Assembly: GCF_007995095.1 (NCBI RefSeq)
Contig: NZ_VOPY01000001.1
Span: forward strand, 87,001 to 151,000
DNA length: 64,000 nt
Direction of reading: 5' to 3'
Source of the DNA: Flavisphingopyxis soli
GTDB taxonomy: Bacteria > Pseudomonadota > Alphaproteobacteria > Sphingomonadales > Sphingomonadaceae
Position numbers and translations under genes: made by a program
Notes under the pieces: model-generated
Databases searched by the model: none
The model's input: the letters and a program-made list of their open reading frames with translations, nothing else
Told to the model about the DNA's origin: nothing
Shown here: one piece after another, positions 42,452 through 51,922 of the stretch
How the letters are laid out: each line of letters begins with the position of its first letter
Position numbering within the stretch: the stretch's first letter is position 1

Positions 42452-42940
42452 TCAGAGACCCTTGTCCGCCATGCTGTAAGGGTGCGCGATCGGGCGAGTC
42501 GCATATTTGCGGCGACAGTTGATGAGATAGTGGCGTTTAAGCGTTGAACGCCCGACGAGCATCGGAAAGGCCATCGTGCCGCGATGCGTCAGGGTGATTT
42601 CGACGAGCTGGGTTATATCACCAAGAACGAGCGGTGTCCTGATTACCGGTCGATCCTCGAGCGCGCCGTTCGAACTGCGCACGATGCGGTTTTCGAACAG
42701 CGGCATGTCGAACACGCGCGATTTAGACGTCCGCCCCTTGCGTACGCGAAACGATACGCGGCGATCGTCGCCCGCACCGATGATCCGGATATGCGTCGCG
42801 TGGAGCGACGATGTCCGCGCGCCGCTATCGATCTTGGCGGGCAGGTCGAGCAGGCCGAGATCGGGCAGATCAACGAGTTCGGCCCAGCCAAGTTCGATCC
42901 GGGGCTTGGCGGGACGCTTGGCCGGTTTCGATTCGGTCAC
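42452..42940 (-). CDS. ATP-dependent zinc protease/RimB-like (RimK-associated)
   Basis: 162-aa retropepsin-like aspartic protease of PF05618, long annotated as an ATP-dependent zinc protease. The catalytic block is LPAKIDSGARTSSLHA, with D-S-G-A. In Pseudomonas the rimK operon encodes a similar protease (RimB) that controls RimK activity. Adjacent to rimK here, so the same link is likely. The extra basic N-terminal stretch is short. Confidence 0.87.
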   Translation of the reverse strand: MTESKPAKRPAKPRIELGWAELVDLPDLGLLDLPAKIDSGARTSSLHATHIRIIGAGDDRRVSFRVRKGRTSKSRVFDMPLFENRIVRSSNGALEDRPVIRTPLVLGDITQLVEITLTHRGTMAFPMLVGRSTLKRHYLINCRRKYATRPIAHPYSMADKGL

Positions 42941-43058
42941 AGCGCGGGAGTCTCGCCATCGATCGGCAAGGCCAGCTCGCGGCCCGGGAAAGAGACGGCC
43001 TTGGTCATAACCATATGTCTATACGCGCGAGCGCAGTCAGGCAATTGCGTGGGCGGGA

Positions 43059-43715
43059 TCAGGCGTCGGACAGAACGGCGTCGATCGCGGCCGCGACGCT
43101 TTCGATGCTGGCCATGCCGTCGACCCGGCTGACGATGCCACGCGCGTCGTAGAGCGGCAGGATCGGTGCGGTCTTGGCGCGGTATTCGGCCATCCGCGTG
43201 CGCACCGTTTCCTCGTTGTCGTCGGGGCGGCGCTTGAATTCGGTGCTGCCGCAGACATCGCAGACACCCTCCTTGGCCGGGAGCTTGTAGCGGTCATGAT
43301 AGCCCGCGCCGCAATTGGCACAGGTAAAGCGGCCGGTAATACGATCAACCAACGCGTCTTCGTCGACCATCAGTTCGATGACGTGGTCGAGCGTGCGTCC
43401 GCGTTCCTTCAGCAGGCCGTCGAGCGCATGCGCCTGTGCCTCGGTGCGGGGGTAACCATCGAAGATGACGCCGGTATCGTTGCCAAGTTCATCGAGGCGT
43501 TCGCCGATCAGGCCAGAGACGATGTCATCGGAGACGAGCTCGCCCGCCGCCATGACCGCTTTCGCCTTGAGGCCGATTGGCGTTCCCGCCTTGACCGCGG
43601 CGCGCAGCATGTCGCCGGTCGACAGCTGCGCCATGCCGCGTTCGCGTTCGAGCCGCGCCGACTGCGTGCCCTTGCCCGCCCCCGGAGGACCAAGCAGAAT
43701 CAGATTGATAGGCAT
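43059..43715 (-). CDS. adk: Adenylate kinase
   Basis: 218-aa adenylate kinase (ATP + AMP = 2 ADP). P-loop G9-PPGAGKG-T17, NMP-binding region with LSTGDMLR, and the long LID with a four-cysteine zinc site (C132, C135, C152, C155). Last gene of the spc-type operon here, 55 nt after secY. The next genes downstream on this strand are not the usual rpsM-rpsK-rpoA-rplQ. Confidence 0.95.
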   Translation of the reverse strand: MPINLILLGPPGAGKGTQSARLERERGMAQLSTGDMLRAAVKAGTPIGLKAKAVMAAGELVSDDIVSGLIGERLDELGNDTGVIFDGYPRTEAQAHALDGLLKERGRTLDHVIELMVDEDALVDRITGRFTCANCGAGYHDRYKLPAKEGVCDVCGSTEFKRRPDDNEETVRTRMAEYRAKTAPILPLYDARGIVSRVDGMASIESVAAAIDAVLSDA

Positions 43716-43770
43716 GCGGTCGTTTCCCCTTCGGCCGTTGGCCAGCCGTCGTGCACGGCGCCTGACGTCC

Positions 43771-45141
43771 TTAGCGCCGGACGACGCCGCCCTTCAACTT
43801 CGATTTCTTGATGAGGTCGGCATATTGATGCGCGAGCAGGTGGCTCTGGATCTGCGCGACGGTGTCGATCGTCACGTTGACGACGATCAACAGGCTGGTG
43901 CCGCCGAGATAGAGCGGGATGCCCGCCTGAGCGATGAAATATTCGGGAACGAGGCAGATCAGCGCGAGATAACCGGCACCGACGACGGTAATCCGCGTCA
44001 GGACGTAATCGAGATAGGTCGCGGTGTTCTTGCCCGGACGGATGCCGGGGATGAAGCCACCCTGGCGCTTCAGATTGTCGGCGGTTTCCTCCGGATTGAA
44101 GACGACCGCGACGTAGAAGAAGCAGAAGAAGATGATGCCGAGGCCGTAGAGCGACATATACAGCGGCGAACCGTGCTGGAGCAGCTGGTTGAGGCGCAGG
44201 ACGAAATCGCCCCAGGTGCTGTCGCCCGCGACGGTGTTGCCGGCAAACTGCGAGATCGTCAGCGGCAGCAGCAGCAACGACGAGGCGAAGATCGGCGGGA
44301 TGACGCCGGCGGTGTTGACCTTGAGCGGCAGATGGCTGCGATCGGCCTGCATCACGCCGCGCTGCGTCGCGCGCTTTGGATACTGGACGAGGACGCGGCG
44401 CTGGGCGCGCTCCATGAAGCAGATGAAGGCGATCAGGCCGAAGGCACCGAGCAATACGGCGGCAATCGTCAGGCCCGACAGCGAGCCCGAGCGGCCCTGT
44501 TCGAACATCTGGGCAAGACCGCGCGGCAGTTGCGCGACAATGCCCGCCATGATGATCAGCGATACGCCGTTGCCGACGCCGCGGCTGGTGATCTGTTCAC
44601 CGAGCCACATGAGGAACATCGTGCCGCCGACGAGGCTGATCACCGCGCCGATGCGGAACGCCATGCCGGGATCGACGACCGCGGCAATGCCCTGGCTTGC
44701 GCCAAGCGTTTCGAGCCCGGCGGCGATCGCATAGCCCTGCACCGCGGTCAGCGCGACGGTGCCGTACCGGGTATACTGGTTGAGCTTCATCCGCCCGCTC
44801 TCGCCCTCTTTCTTGAGCGCGCCGAGCTGCGGTGACAGCGCCGAAGCCAGTTGGACGACGATCGAGGCGGTAATGTAGGGCATCACGCCGAGCGCGATGA
44901 GGCTCATGCGCTGCAGGCTGCCGCCCGAAAAGGTGTTGAAGATGTCGGCGATACCGCCGCCCGCCGCCTGGTCATACAGCCTGGCGAGCGCGACCGGGTC
45001 GATCCCCGGCAGCGGCACGAACGAGAGGAAGCGAAAGACGATCAGCGCGCCGATCGTGAACCAAAGCCGCTTGCGCAGTTCGGTCGCCTTGCCGAATTTC
45101 GACAGGTTGAGGTTCATCGACGGATCGGCTTTCGAAGCCAT
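43771..45141 (-). CDS. secY: Protein translocase subunit SecY
   Basis: 456-aa polytopic membrane protein, the core of the Sec channel. Ten hydrophobic segments, the plug region after TM1 and the conserved QRRVLVQYPKR cytoplasmic loop are visible. ATG 45141 was chosen; an internal ATG at 45117 gives MNLNLSKFGKATELRKR as an alternative start. It is separated from rplO by a terminator-like hairpin, so it may need its own promoter or read-through. Confidence 0.95.
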   Translation of the reverse strand: MASKADPSMNLNLSKFGKATELRKRLWFTIGALIVFRFLSFVPLPGIDPVALARLYDQAAGGGIADIFNTFSGGSLQRMSLIALGVMPYITASIVVQLASALSPQLGALKKEGESGRMKLNQYTRYGTVALTAVQGYAIAAGLETLGASQGIAAVVDPGMAFRIGAVISLVGGTMFLMWLGEQITSRGVGNGVSLIIMAGIVAQLPRGLAQMFEQGRSGSLSGLTIAAVLLGAFGLIAFICFMERAQRRVLVQYPKRATQRGVMQADRSHLPLKVNTAGVIPPIFASSLLLLPLTISQFAGNTVAGDSTWGDFVLRLNQLLQHGSPLYMSLYGLGIIFFCFFYVAVVFNPEETADNLKRQGGFIPGIRPGKNTATYLDYVLTRITVVGAGYLALICLVPEYFIAQAGIPLYLGGTSLLIVVNVTIDTVAQIQSHLLAHQYADLIKKSKLKGGVVRR

Positions 45142-45287
45142 AATTGCGTATCCCAGTTCGCTGCGGCCCAAGGGCCGCGAAAAAATCATCTCGGCGTCGT
45201 TCGCACGCGTGGGACGGTCAGTCGGATGTTTCGCCCCGCTCGCCCGTCCCCGTTATTGCGTCCCCGTCATAGCGACTAACGCCAAAT

Positions 45288-45327
45288 GGAAAACCCCGCC
45301 ACCGCCTTCAAGGGGCCGGGCGGGGTT
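45288..45327 (-). terminator. Terminator-like hairpin between rplO and secY
   Basis: On the minus strand AACCCCGCC (45327-45319) pairs with GGCGGGGTT (45300-45292), followed directly by TTTT (45293-45290). A 9-bp G+C-rich stem with a T-run is a good Rho-independent terminator, unusual inside the spc operon. Confidence 0.6.
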
Positions 45328-45358
45328 CGTCCAATTCATGCCTGTCGCCAGGTCAGCC

Positions 45359-45910
45359 TTACTTGCCCGACTTCTTGGCCTTGGCCTCAGCCTTGGCAGC
45401 GCGTTTCGCCGCAGTCTTTTCAGCCTTGTCGACGTCGGCCTTGAGGATCTTCGGCGCGATCAGTTCGACCTTGCCGCCGGCCTTTTCGACCGCCTCGAGC
45501 GCGCCCTTCGACGCGCCGTTGACCTTGAAATTGAGCTTTGCCGAGAAATCGCCCTTGGCAAGCAGGCGGACGCCGTTCTTGCCGCCGCGCGCTACGCCCG
45601 CAGCCTTGAGTGCGGCGTGATCGATCACGGCCTTGGCGTCGAGCGTCTTGGCATCGACCAGCTTCTGGATCATGCCGAGGTTCACGATTGCGAAGTCCTT
45701 GGCGAAGATGTTGTTGAAGCCGCGCTTAGGCAGACGCATGTGGAGCGGCATCTGGCCACCCTCGAAGCCGTTGATGGCGACGCCCGAGCGCGCCTTGGCG
45801 CCCTTTTGGCCGCGACCGGCGGTCTTGCCCTTGCCCGAGCCGATGCCGCGTCCGACGCGCATCCGGCCCTTGCGGGCGCCATCGTTGTCCTTGATTTCGT
45901 TCAGTTTCAT
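45359..45910 (-). CDS. rplO: 50S ribosomal protein L15
   Basis: 183 aa; longer than the usual ~145 because of a C-terminal Lys/Ala-rich tail (about 155-183, [18 protein letters not shown]). The N terminus shows the typical glycine-rich loop [19 protein letters not shown]. Start at ATG 45910, giving MKLNEIK; longer upstream frame rejected. It follows rpmD after an unusually long 190-nt gap. Confidence 0.95.
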   Translation of the reverse strand: MKLNEIKDNDGARKGRMRVGRGIGSGKGKTAGRGQKGAKARSGVAINGFEGGQMPLHMRLPKRGFNNIFAKDFAIVNLGMIQKLVDAKTLDAKAVIDHAALKAAGVARGGKNGVRLLAKGDFSAKLNFKVNGASKGALEAVEKAGGKVELIAPKILKADVDKAEKTAAKRAAKAEAKAKKSGK

Positions 45911-46075
45911 AGTGTGCACTCGCTTTCGCTTTGTTCGCGCTGGATAGAGCCTCGCCCGCTTGGAGGAGAGGATAGGAAGGTTTGGGCCGCATAGCCCCAA
46001 CCGAACTTGGTGAGGGCTCGCGTCTATACGCGCCCCTCTCCGCTGCGACTAGGCCCGCTGGGCCAAGTCTCGCTG

Positions 46076-46097
46076 CCTCTCCCCTGAAGGGGAGAGG
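46076..46097. repeat. Perfect 9-bp hairpin, repeat-like, between rpmD and rplO
   Basis: CCTCTCCCC (46076-46084), loop TGAA, GGGGAGAGG (46089-46097). It starts 3 nt after the rpmD stop on the minus strand. A related CCCCTCTCC occurs near 46033. No T-run follows, so it is more like a mobile intergenic palindrome, or an mRNA-stability element, than a terminator. Confidence 0.6.
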
Positions 46098-46100
46098 GGT

Positions 46101-46298
46101 TTAGCTGTCGATGACTTCGACCATGTGCGGCAGTTTCTTGATCATGCCGCGGATTTCGGCGGTGTCCTGCAGCTCGACTTCGCGACGCATTTTCCCGAGG
46201 CCGAGGCCGATCAGGATCTTGCGCTGCGATTCGGGCCGGCGGATCGGCGAACCGATCTGGCGGAGACGGATCGTCTTCTTCTTGTCAGCTTTTACCAT
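46101..46298 (-). CDS. rpmD: 50S ribosomal protein L30
   Basis: 65 aa, normal length. Typical sequence: [28 protein letters not shown] and an ending PHMVEVID. Only 4 nt after rpsE, so in the same transcript. Followed by a palindrome at 46076-46097. Confidence 0.95.
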   Translation of the reverse strand: MVKADKKKTIRLRQIGSPIRRPESQRKILIGLGLGKMRREVELQDTAEIRGMIKKLPHMVEVIDS

Positions 46299-46302
46299 CG
46301 TC

Positions 46303-47160
46303 TTACTCCGTCACCGCTGCGGCGTCGGCTTCGGCAACCGAATCGGTCGCTCCGCCACGCTTGAGCAGATCGGCGACCTTCTTGCCGCGGCGTTGCGCCA
46401 CCGACTTGGGGCTGGTCTGATCGGTCAGCGCTTCGAACGTCGCACGGACCATGTTGTAGGGGTTCGACGAACCGACCGACTTGGTCACGACGTCAGCGAC
46501 ACCGAGCGATTCGAACACGGCGCGCATCGGGCCACCGGCGATGATGCCGGTACCTGCGGGCGCGGTGCGAACCGTGACGTTGCCGGCGCCAAAGCGACCC
46601 TTGCCGTCATGATGCAGCGTGCGGCCTTCCTTGAGAGGAACGCGAACCATTGCCTTCTTGGCAGCGGCGGTTGCCTTGTTGATCGCCTCGGGCACTTCGC
46701 GTGCCTTGCCGTGGCCGAAACCGGCGCGGCCCTTGCCGTCGCCGACGATGACCAATGCTGCGAAACCGAAGCGCTTGCCGCCCTTGACGGTTTTCGACAC
46801 GCGGTTGATGTGGACGAGCTTTTCGATCAGCTCTTCGCCGCCGTCATTGTCACGACCGCCGCGTCCGCCGCGGTTGTTGTCACGACCGCCGCGACCGCCA
46901 CCGGGACCGCCGCGATTGTCACGACCGCCGCCGCCGCCGCCGCCGCCAGGGCCGCCGCGTCCACGACCGCCGCCGGGGCCACCAGGACCGCGACCGCCAC
47001 CGGGGCCACCGCGTCCACGCGGAGCATCACCCGAGGGCGAACCGCTGTTGGTGACATCGGCATTGGTCGTTTCGGGCGCGAGCGTGGCGACGGGCTGGTT
47101 GCCCTCGCCAGTCGTGCCGGGCTGCGCTGCGCCGTCGGGCGTCTTGTTGTCGTCAGCCAT
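46303..47160 (-). CDS. rpsE: 30S ribosomal protein S5 with long RGG-rich N-terminal extension
   Basis: 285 aa against about 166 for Escherichia coli. The normal S5 begins near residue 108 ([23 protein letters not shown]) and includes the double-stranded RNA-binding fold with [14 protein letters not shown]. Residues about 45-105 are almost only Gly, Arg, Asp, Asn and Pro ([21 protein letters not shown]), an RGG-type low-complexity stretch. Residues 1-45 are polar and disordered. Extended S5 proteins occur in sphingomonads, but this one is very long. Essential for small-subunit function; the extension's job is unknown. Confidence 0.95.
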   Translation of the reverse strand: MADDNKTPDGAAQPGTTGEGNQPVATLAPETTNADVTNSGSPSGDAPRGRGGPGGGRGPGGPGGGRGRGGPGGGGGGGGRDNRGGPGGGRGGRDNNRGGRGGRDNDGGEELIEKLVHINRVSKTVKGGKRFGFAALVIVGDGKGRAGFGHGKAREVPEAINKATAAAKKAMVRVPLKEGRTLHHDGKGRFGAGNVTVRTAPAGTGIIAGGPMRAVFESLGVADVVTKSVGSSNPYNMVRATFEALTDQTSPKSVAQRRGKKVADLLKRGGATDSVAEADAAAVTE

Positions 47161-47162
47161 GA

Positions 47163-47513
47163 TTAAAACTCCAATCCGCCGTCGCGCGCGGCATCGGCCA
47201 GCGCCTTGACTCGTCCGTGAAACAGGAAGCCGCCGCGATCGAACACGACCTTGCTGACGCCGGCCTTCTTGGCCGCCGCAGCGACGCGCTTGCCGACCTC
47301 TTCAGCCGCCTTGATGGTAGCGCCAATGCCTTCGATACCCTTGTCGATCGACGAGGCCGAAGCCAGCGTCTTGCCGGCACGGTCGTCGATGACCTGAGCA
47401 TAGATGTGACGTCCGGTGCGATGCACCGAAAGACGCGGCGTGGTCGCGTTGCGCGCCCGGAGTGCGGTGCGCACGCGCTGACGGCGGCGCGCGAAAAGAC
47501 TGAGTTTCGCCAT
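47163..47513 (-). CDS. rplR: 50S ribosomal protein L18
   Basis: 116 aa, normal length. 5S rRNA-binding protein; sequence [36 protein letters not shown] and final [23 protein letters not shown] are typical. Two nt separate it from rpsE. Confidence 0.95.
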   Translation of the reverse strand: MAKLSLFARRRQRVRTALRARNATTPRLSVHRTGRHIYAQVIDDRAGKTLASASSIDKGIEGIGATIKAAEEVGKRVAAAAKKAGVSKVVFDRGGFLFHGRVKALADAARDGGLEF

Positions 47514-47516
47514 GGC

Positions 47517-48050
47517 TTACTTCTTCTTTCCTTCTTTGCGGAAGATGTACTCGCCGCGATATTTGATGCCTTTGCCCTTATAGGGTTCGGGCTTGCGCCA
47601 ACGGCGGATTTCCGCCGCGACCTGACCGACCTGCTGCTTGTCGTTGCCGCTGATCTCGATCGTCGTGTTGTCGGGCGTCTTGATCTCGATCCCTTCCGGG
47701 ATCGCGAAGTCGACGTCGTGGCTGTAGCCGAGCTGCAGCTTCAGGTTCTTGCCCTGCGAATTGGCACGATAGCCGACGCCGTTGATCTCGAGCACCTTGG
47801 TGAAGCCGTCGGTGACCCCGGTGACGAGGTTCTGGACGAGCGTCCGCTGCATGCCCCAGAAATCACGCGCACGGCGCGACTTGTTGGCGGGCGTGACGGC
47901 GATGGTATCGCCTTCGACCTTATACTCGACATCGTCGGCGAGCGGCATCGTCAGGGTGCCCTTGGGACCCTTGACACTGAGTTCGCCCTTGTCGATCGTC
48001 GCGGTGACCCCGTTGGGGACCGCGACCGGTTTTTTACCGATGCGTGACAT
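47517..48050 (-). CDS. rplF: 50S ribosomal protein L6
   Basis: 177 aa, normal length. Begins [15 protein letters not shown] and ends [23 protein letters not shown], both conserved in the family. Start overlaps the rpsH stop by one base. Confidence 0.95.
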   Translation of the reverse strand: MSRIGKKPVAVPNGVTATIDKGELSVKGPKGTLTMPLADDVEYKVEGDTIAVTPANKSRRARDFWGMQRTLVQNLVTGVTDGFTKVLEINGVGYRANSQGKNLKLQLGYSHDVDFAIPEGIEIKTPDNTTIEISGNDKQQVGQVAAEIRRWRKPEPYKGKGIKYRGEYIFRKEGKKK

Positions 48051-48466
48051 TAGAATACCTCCGCCAGCACTTCGCCGCCGACATTATGCTCGCGAGCCTC
48101 GCCGTCCGACAGGACGCCGCGCGGGGTCGACACGATGGTGATGCCAAGGCCGTTGCGCACGATCGGCAGCTCTTGCGAGCCCGAATAGACGCGGCGGCCA
48201 GGCTTCGAAACGCGTGCAACGTGCTGGATCGCGGGCTGGCCCTCGAAATATTTCAGCTCGATGCGCAGGCCCTTGTGCTGCGTACCCTTGCCGCTCGTGT
48301 TGGCGAGCGCCTCTTCGGAATAGCCGCGGATATAGCCTTCGCGCTGGAGCACGTCGAGGACGCGCACGCGCAGCTTGGAAGCCGGCGAGATCACGCTGTC
48401 CTTCTTGGCGCGCTGGCCATTGCGGATGCGGGTGAGCATATCACCCAGGGGATCGGTCATTGCCAT
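48050..48466 (-). CDS. rpsH: 30S ribosomal protein S8
   Basis: 138 aa, slightly longer than E. coli S8 by insertions in the middle. Begins [18 protein letters not shown]; ends [33 protein letters not shown]. In E. coli S8 is the autoregulator of the spc operon. Start at 48466 has AAGGGAC upstream; an ATG two codons later is possible. Confidence 0.95.
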   Translation of the reverse strand: MAMTDPLGDMLTRIRNGQRAKKDSVISPASKLRVRVLDVLQREGYIRGYSEEALANTSGKGTQHKGLRIELKYFEGQPAIQHVARVSKPGRRVYSGSQELPIVRNGLGITIVSTPRGVLSDGEAREHNVGGEVLAEVF

Positions 48467-48478
48467 GTTTCTTGTCCC

Positions 48479-48784
48479 TTACCAGCTCGACTTGGTGACG
48501 CCGGGGATAAGGCCTTTATTGGCCAGATCGCGCAGCTGGATGCGGCAGAGCCGGAATTTGCGGTAGTAAGCGCGCGGACGGCCGGTCAGTTCGCACCGGT
48601 TACGGATGCGGGTCGGATTACCGTTGCGCGGAATTTCGGCCATCTTCAGGCGCGCGATCAAACGCTCGCCTTCGTCGAGCGACTTGTCAGCCGCCTTTGC
48701 CTTGAGCTTCGCATACTGACCGGCGTACTTCTTCACCAGCCGCTTGCGACGTTCGTTTTTGTTTACGGAACTCAGTTTCGCCAT
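48479..48784 (-). CDS. rpsN: 30S ribosomal protein S14
   Basis: 101 aa. Zinc-free long type (no CxxC pairs), with [31 protein letters not shown] typical of proteobacteria. 12 nt before rpsH, 49 nt after rplE. Confidence 0.95.
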   Translation of the reverse strand: MAKLSSVNKNERRKRLVKKYAGQYAKLKAKAADKSLDEGERLIARLKMAEIPRNGNPTRIRNRCELTGRPRAYYRKFRLCRIQLRDLANKGLIPGVTKSSW

Positions 48785-48833
48785 GACTTAAGTTCTCTTC
48801 CTTCGTTGCTCGAATGGAAGAGAAGGGGGGCTG

Positions 48834-49433
48834 TTAGGCCGCCGCCTTCTCTTCGGTTGCTGCTTCTTCCACCGGGAACGGGAAACCGAACAGGCGGAGC
48901 AATTCGCGTGCTTCGTCGTCGGTCTTCGCGCTCGTCGTTACGATCACGTCCATGCCGCGCACCGTGTCGATGCGGTCATAGTTGATCTCGGGGAATACGA
49001 TCTGCTCTTTCATGCCCATGGCATAGTTGCCACGGCCGTCGAAGCTCTTGGGGTTGAGGCCACGGAAATCCCGGATGCGCGGCATCGCGATCGTCACCAG
49101 ACGATCGAGGAATTCGTACATCCGTTCGCGCCGCAGCGTGACCTTTGCACCGATCGGCATGCCTTCGCGCAGCTTGAACTGGGCGATCGACTTCTTGGCG
49201 ATCGTGATGACGGGCTTCTGACCCGCGATCAGGCCGAGCTCTTCAGCGGCAACCTGGACCTTCTTCTTGTCCTGGGTCGCTTCGCCGACGCCCATGTTGA
49301 GCGTGATCTTTTCGATCCGGGGCACTTCCATCGCGTTCTTGTAACCGAATTTCTCGATCATCCCCTTCACGACGGTCTCGTCGTAAAGCTTCTTCGCGCG
49401 GGGCGTGTATTTGCTGGTGTCGGCCTTAGCCAC
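48834..49433 (-). CDS. rplE: 50S ribosomal protein L5
   Basis: 199 aa, about 20 longer than E. coli L5 because of an acidic/Ala C-terminal tail ([14 protein letters not shown]). Core motif [22 protein letters not shown] is conserved. GTG at 49433 was chosen: it overlaps rplX by 8 nt and gives the normal N terminus; a longer open frame lies within rplX and is not real. Confidence 0.93.
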   Translation of the reverse strand: MAKADTSKYTPRAKKLYDETVVKGMIEKFGYKNAMEVPRIEKITLNMGVGEATQDKKKVQVAAEELGLIAGQKPVITIAKKSIAQFKLREGMPIGAKVTLRRERMYEFLDRLVTIAMPRIRDFRGLNPKSFDGRGNYAMGMKEQIVFPEINYDRIDTVRGMDVIVTTSAKTDDEARELLRLFGFPFPVEEAATEEKAAA

Positions 49434-49746
49434 TGATCGTCTCCCCGGACTTGACGGCGACGCGGATACGCTTGCCATCCTTGGTTTCGATGCGAACGCG
49501 GGTCGGCTTGCCGGTCTTGGGATCGGCAATCGCGACCTTCGAAATCGCCATCGGTGCAGGAACGCGCTCAATGCCGCCCTGCGGGTTTTCCTGGGTCGGC
49601 TTGCGGTGGCGCGTGATGACGTTGAGGCCATCGACGACCAGCTTGCCGTCCTTGGGCAACACGCGAGTAACCTCGCCGGTGCGACCCTTGTCCTTGCCGG
49701 ACAGGACGATCACATTGTCGCCCTTGCGGATTTTTGCGGTAGCCAT
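49426..49746 (-). CDS. rplX: 50S ribosomal protein L24
   Basis: 106 aa, normal length. KOW motif near the N terminus ([22 protein letters not shown]) and [21 protein letters not shown] are typical. 1 nt after rplN. Confidence 0.95.
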   Translation of the reverse strand: MATAKIRKGDNVIVLSGKDKGRTGEVTRVLPKDGKLVVDGLNVITRHRKPTQENPQGGIERVPAPMAISKVAIADPKTGKPTRVRIETKDGKRIRVAVKSGETISG

Positions 49747-49747
49747 G

Positions 49748-50116
49748 TTACAGGACCTCCGGAGCCAGGCTGATGATCTTCATGTGCTTGCGGGCGCGCA
49801 GTTCGCGCACCACGGGGCCGAAGATACGCGTGCCGATGGGCTCTGCGTTGTTGTTGACGAGCACCGCGGCGTTGCTGTCGAAGCGGATGACCGAACCGTC
49901 GGGACGACGAACGTCCTTGCGGGTGCGGACGATGACGGCCTTGTGGACGTCGCCCTTCTTCACCTTGCCGCGCGGTGCAGCTTCCTTGACCGAGACGACG
50001 ATAATGTCGCCGACGCCGGCGACGCGGCGCTTCGACCCGCCGAGCACCTTGATGCACTGCACGCGCTTCGCGCCCGAGTTATCGGCGACCTCAAGGTTTG
50101 ATTGCATCTGGATCAT
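49748..50116 (-). CDS. rplN: 50S ribosomal protein L14
   Basis: 122 aa, normal length. Begins [21 protein letters not shown] and ends [24 protein letters not shown], strongly conserved. A 73-nt gap separates it from rpsQ. Confidence 0.96.
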   Translation of the reverse strand: MIQMQSNLEVADNSGAKRVQCIKVLGGSKRRVAGVGDIIVVSVKEAAPRGKVKKGDVHKAVIVRTRKDVRRPDGSVIRFDSNAAVLVNNNAEPIGTRIFGPVVRELRARKHMKIISLAPEVL

Positions 50117-50189
50117 CGATCCGGTTCCTTCTCAACTGGCTTGCCGAGACGCGCTCGGCAGTTCCAAAATTATGTGGCGTTGCGAGCGT

Positions 50190-50453
50190 TCAGCTCGCCT
50201 TCGCGGGCGAAACGTGGGTGTCGACGCGCTCGGTGACCTTCCAGGTCTTGAGCTTCGACATCGGCCGCGTCTCTTCGATACGGACGGTCTCGCCGGCCTT
50301 GTATTCATTGGCCTCGTCGTGCGCATGGTACTTCTTCGAGCGCCGGATGATCTTCCCGTAGAGCGGGTGCTTCACCTTGCGCTCGACCTTGACCACAACG
50401 GTCTTGTCGGGCTTGTCGGACACGATGGTGCCGGTCAGGATACGTTTAGGCAT
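50190..50453 (-). CDS. rpsQ: 30S ribosomal protein S17
   Basis: 87 aa, normal length. [27 protein letters not shown] and [20 protein letters not shown] are the family's conserved parts. 12 nt after rpmC. Confidence 0.95.
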   Translation of the reverse strand: MPKRILTGTIVSDKPDKTVVVKVERKVKHPLYGKIIRRSKKYHAHDEANEYKAGETVRIEETRPMSKLKTWKVTERVDTHVSPAKAS

Positions 50454-50465
50454 ATCGGTTCGTCC

Positions 50466-50771
50466 TTACTTCTTCTTCGGCGCGCGCTTGCTGCGCGAAG
50501 GCTTGGGAGCGGCTTTTTTCGGCGCGGCCTTTTTCGCCGTCGGCTTCTTGGCAGCGGCCTTCACAGGCGCGTCGCCATTGGCGCGTTCGGCCTGCAGCGT
50601 CTGGATCCGGGCGATGCCGCGGCGCACTTCGCGAATGCGCGAAGGACGCTCGAGCTGGCCGGTGGCCGACTGAAAACGCAGGTTGAAAGCCTCGCGACCG
50701 AGTTCGCCGAGCTGTTCGCCCAGCTGATCGTCGCTCTTGGCGCGAAGGTCTGAAATCTTGTCGAAACCCAT
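50466..50771 (-). CDS. rpmC: 50S ribosomal protein L29 with Lys/Ala/Pro-rich tail
   Basis: 101 aa against about 63-67 usual. Residues 1-65 are a normal L29 ([17 protein letters not shown]). Residues about 68-101 form a histone-H1-like tail of Lys, Ala and Pro ([17 protein letters not shown]..). Tail would be near the exit tunnel, where L29 sits (family knowledge); its effect is unknown. 2 nt after rplP. Confidence 0.94.
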   Translation of the reverse strand: MGFDKISDLRAKSDDQLGEQLGELGREAFNLRFQSATGQLERPSRIREVRRGIARIQTLQAERANGDAPVKAAAKKPTAKKAAPKKAAPKPSRSKRAPKKK

Positions 50772-50773
50772 GA

Positions 50774-51205
50774 TCAGGCTCCCAAATGCGAGGTGTCGCC
50801 GAGACGGGCAACGACCTTTGTTTTGATCGGCAGCTTCATCGCGGCACGCTCGAAAGCGACTGCGGCGAGCGGGCCGGGAACGCCGTCGAGTTCGAACAGG
50901 ATGCGGCCCGGCTTAACCCGTGCTGCCCAATATTCGACCGAACCCTTGCCCTTGCCCTGGCGGACTTCTGCAGGCTTCTTCGACACCGGGACGTCGGGGA
51001 AAATACGGATCCACAACCGGCCCTGGCGCTTGATGTGACGCGTGATCGCGCGGCGAGCCGCTTCGATCTGGCGAGCGGTGAGGCGTTCCGGCTCCATCGC
51101 CTTCAGCCCGTACGAGCCGAAGTTGAGCGTCGTGCCACCGGGCGCATCGCCCTTGATCCGGCCCTTGAAGGCTTTGCGGAACTTGGTTTTCTTAGGTTGC
51201 AGCAT
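50774..51205 (-). CDS. rplP: 50S ribosomal protein L16
   Basis: 143 aa, normal length. Begins [19 protein letters not shown], with the conserved [29 protein letters not shown] block. 16 nt after rpsC. Confidence 0.96.
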   Translation of the reverse strand: MLQPKKTKFRKAFKGRIKGDAPGGTTLNFGSYGLKAMEPERLTARQIEAARRAITRHIKRQGRLWIRIFPDVPVSKKPAEVRQGKGKGSVEYWAARVKPGRILFELDGVPGPLAAVAFERAAMKLPIKTKVVARLGDTSHLGA

Positions 51206-51221
51206 GTCTCTGTCCTAATCC

Positions 51222-51920
51222 TTAGCGATGCGGCGGGCGAACGCCCGAGGTCTGCGATTCAACCATCAGGCGATCGGTCGCCATCGGGTCGTGACCCAGG
51301 ATCTCGCCCTTGAAGATCCAGACCTTGATGCCGCACACGCCATAGGCGGTGTGCGCTTCGGCTTCGGCGTAATCGACGTTGGCGCGCAGCGTATGAAGCG
51401 GCACGCGGCCTTCGCGATACTGTTCAACGCGGGCGATTTCAGCGCCGCCGAGACGGCCGCCACACATGATCTTGATGCCTTCGGCACCGAGACGCATCGC
51501 CGACTGCATCGCGCGCTTCATGGCGCGACGGAAGGCAACACGGCGTTCGAGCTGATCGGCGATCCCCTGGGCGACGAGCTTGGCGTCGACTTCGGGCTTG
51601 CGGATCTCGACGATGTTGAGCGACACGTCGCTCGACGTCATCGCGCCGAGCGCCTTGCGCAGCTTCTCGATGTCGGCGCCCTTCTTGCCGATGATGACAC
51701 CGGGGCGCGCGGCATAGATCGACACGCGGCACAATTTGGCCGGACGATCGATGACGACCTTGCTGATCGCTGCCTGCGGCAGTTCCTTGACGATGTACTG
51801 GCGGATCTTGAGATCTTCCATCAGGAGACGGCCATAGTCGGCGCCTTCGGCGTACCAGCGGCTGTCCCAGGTACGGTTGATCTGCAGACGCAGGCCGATC
51901 GGATTGGATTTATGACCCAT
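51222..51920 (-). CDS. rpsC: 30S ribosomal protein S3
   Basis: 232 aa, normal length. [24 protein letters not shown] is the conserved N terminus. The KH domain contains [15 protein letters not shown] (about residues 74-88). 2 nt after rplV. Confidence 0.96.
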   Translation of the reverse strand: MGHKSNPIGLRLQINRTWDSRWYAEGADYGRLLMEDLKIRQYIVKELPQAAISKVVIDRPAKLCRVSIYAARPGVIIGKKGADIEKLRKALGAMTSSDVSLNIVEIRKPEVDAKLVAQGIADQLERRVAFRRAMKRAMQSAMRLGAEGIKIMCGGRLGGAEIARVEQYREGRVPLHTLRANVDYAEAEAHTAYGVCGIKVWIFKGEILGHDPMATDRLMVESQTSGVRPPHR

Positions 51921-51922
51921 AA

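Noticed and set aside
43465-44835. Open frame of 456 codons on the plus strand
   Set aside because: Antisense to adk and secY, composition of a shadow frame, no recognisable domain.
49434-49631. N-terminal extension of L5 by 66 residues
   Set aside because: The extra part overlaps rplX in another frame, and L5 starts normally at the GTG 49433.
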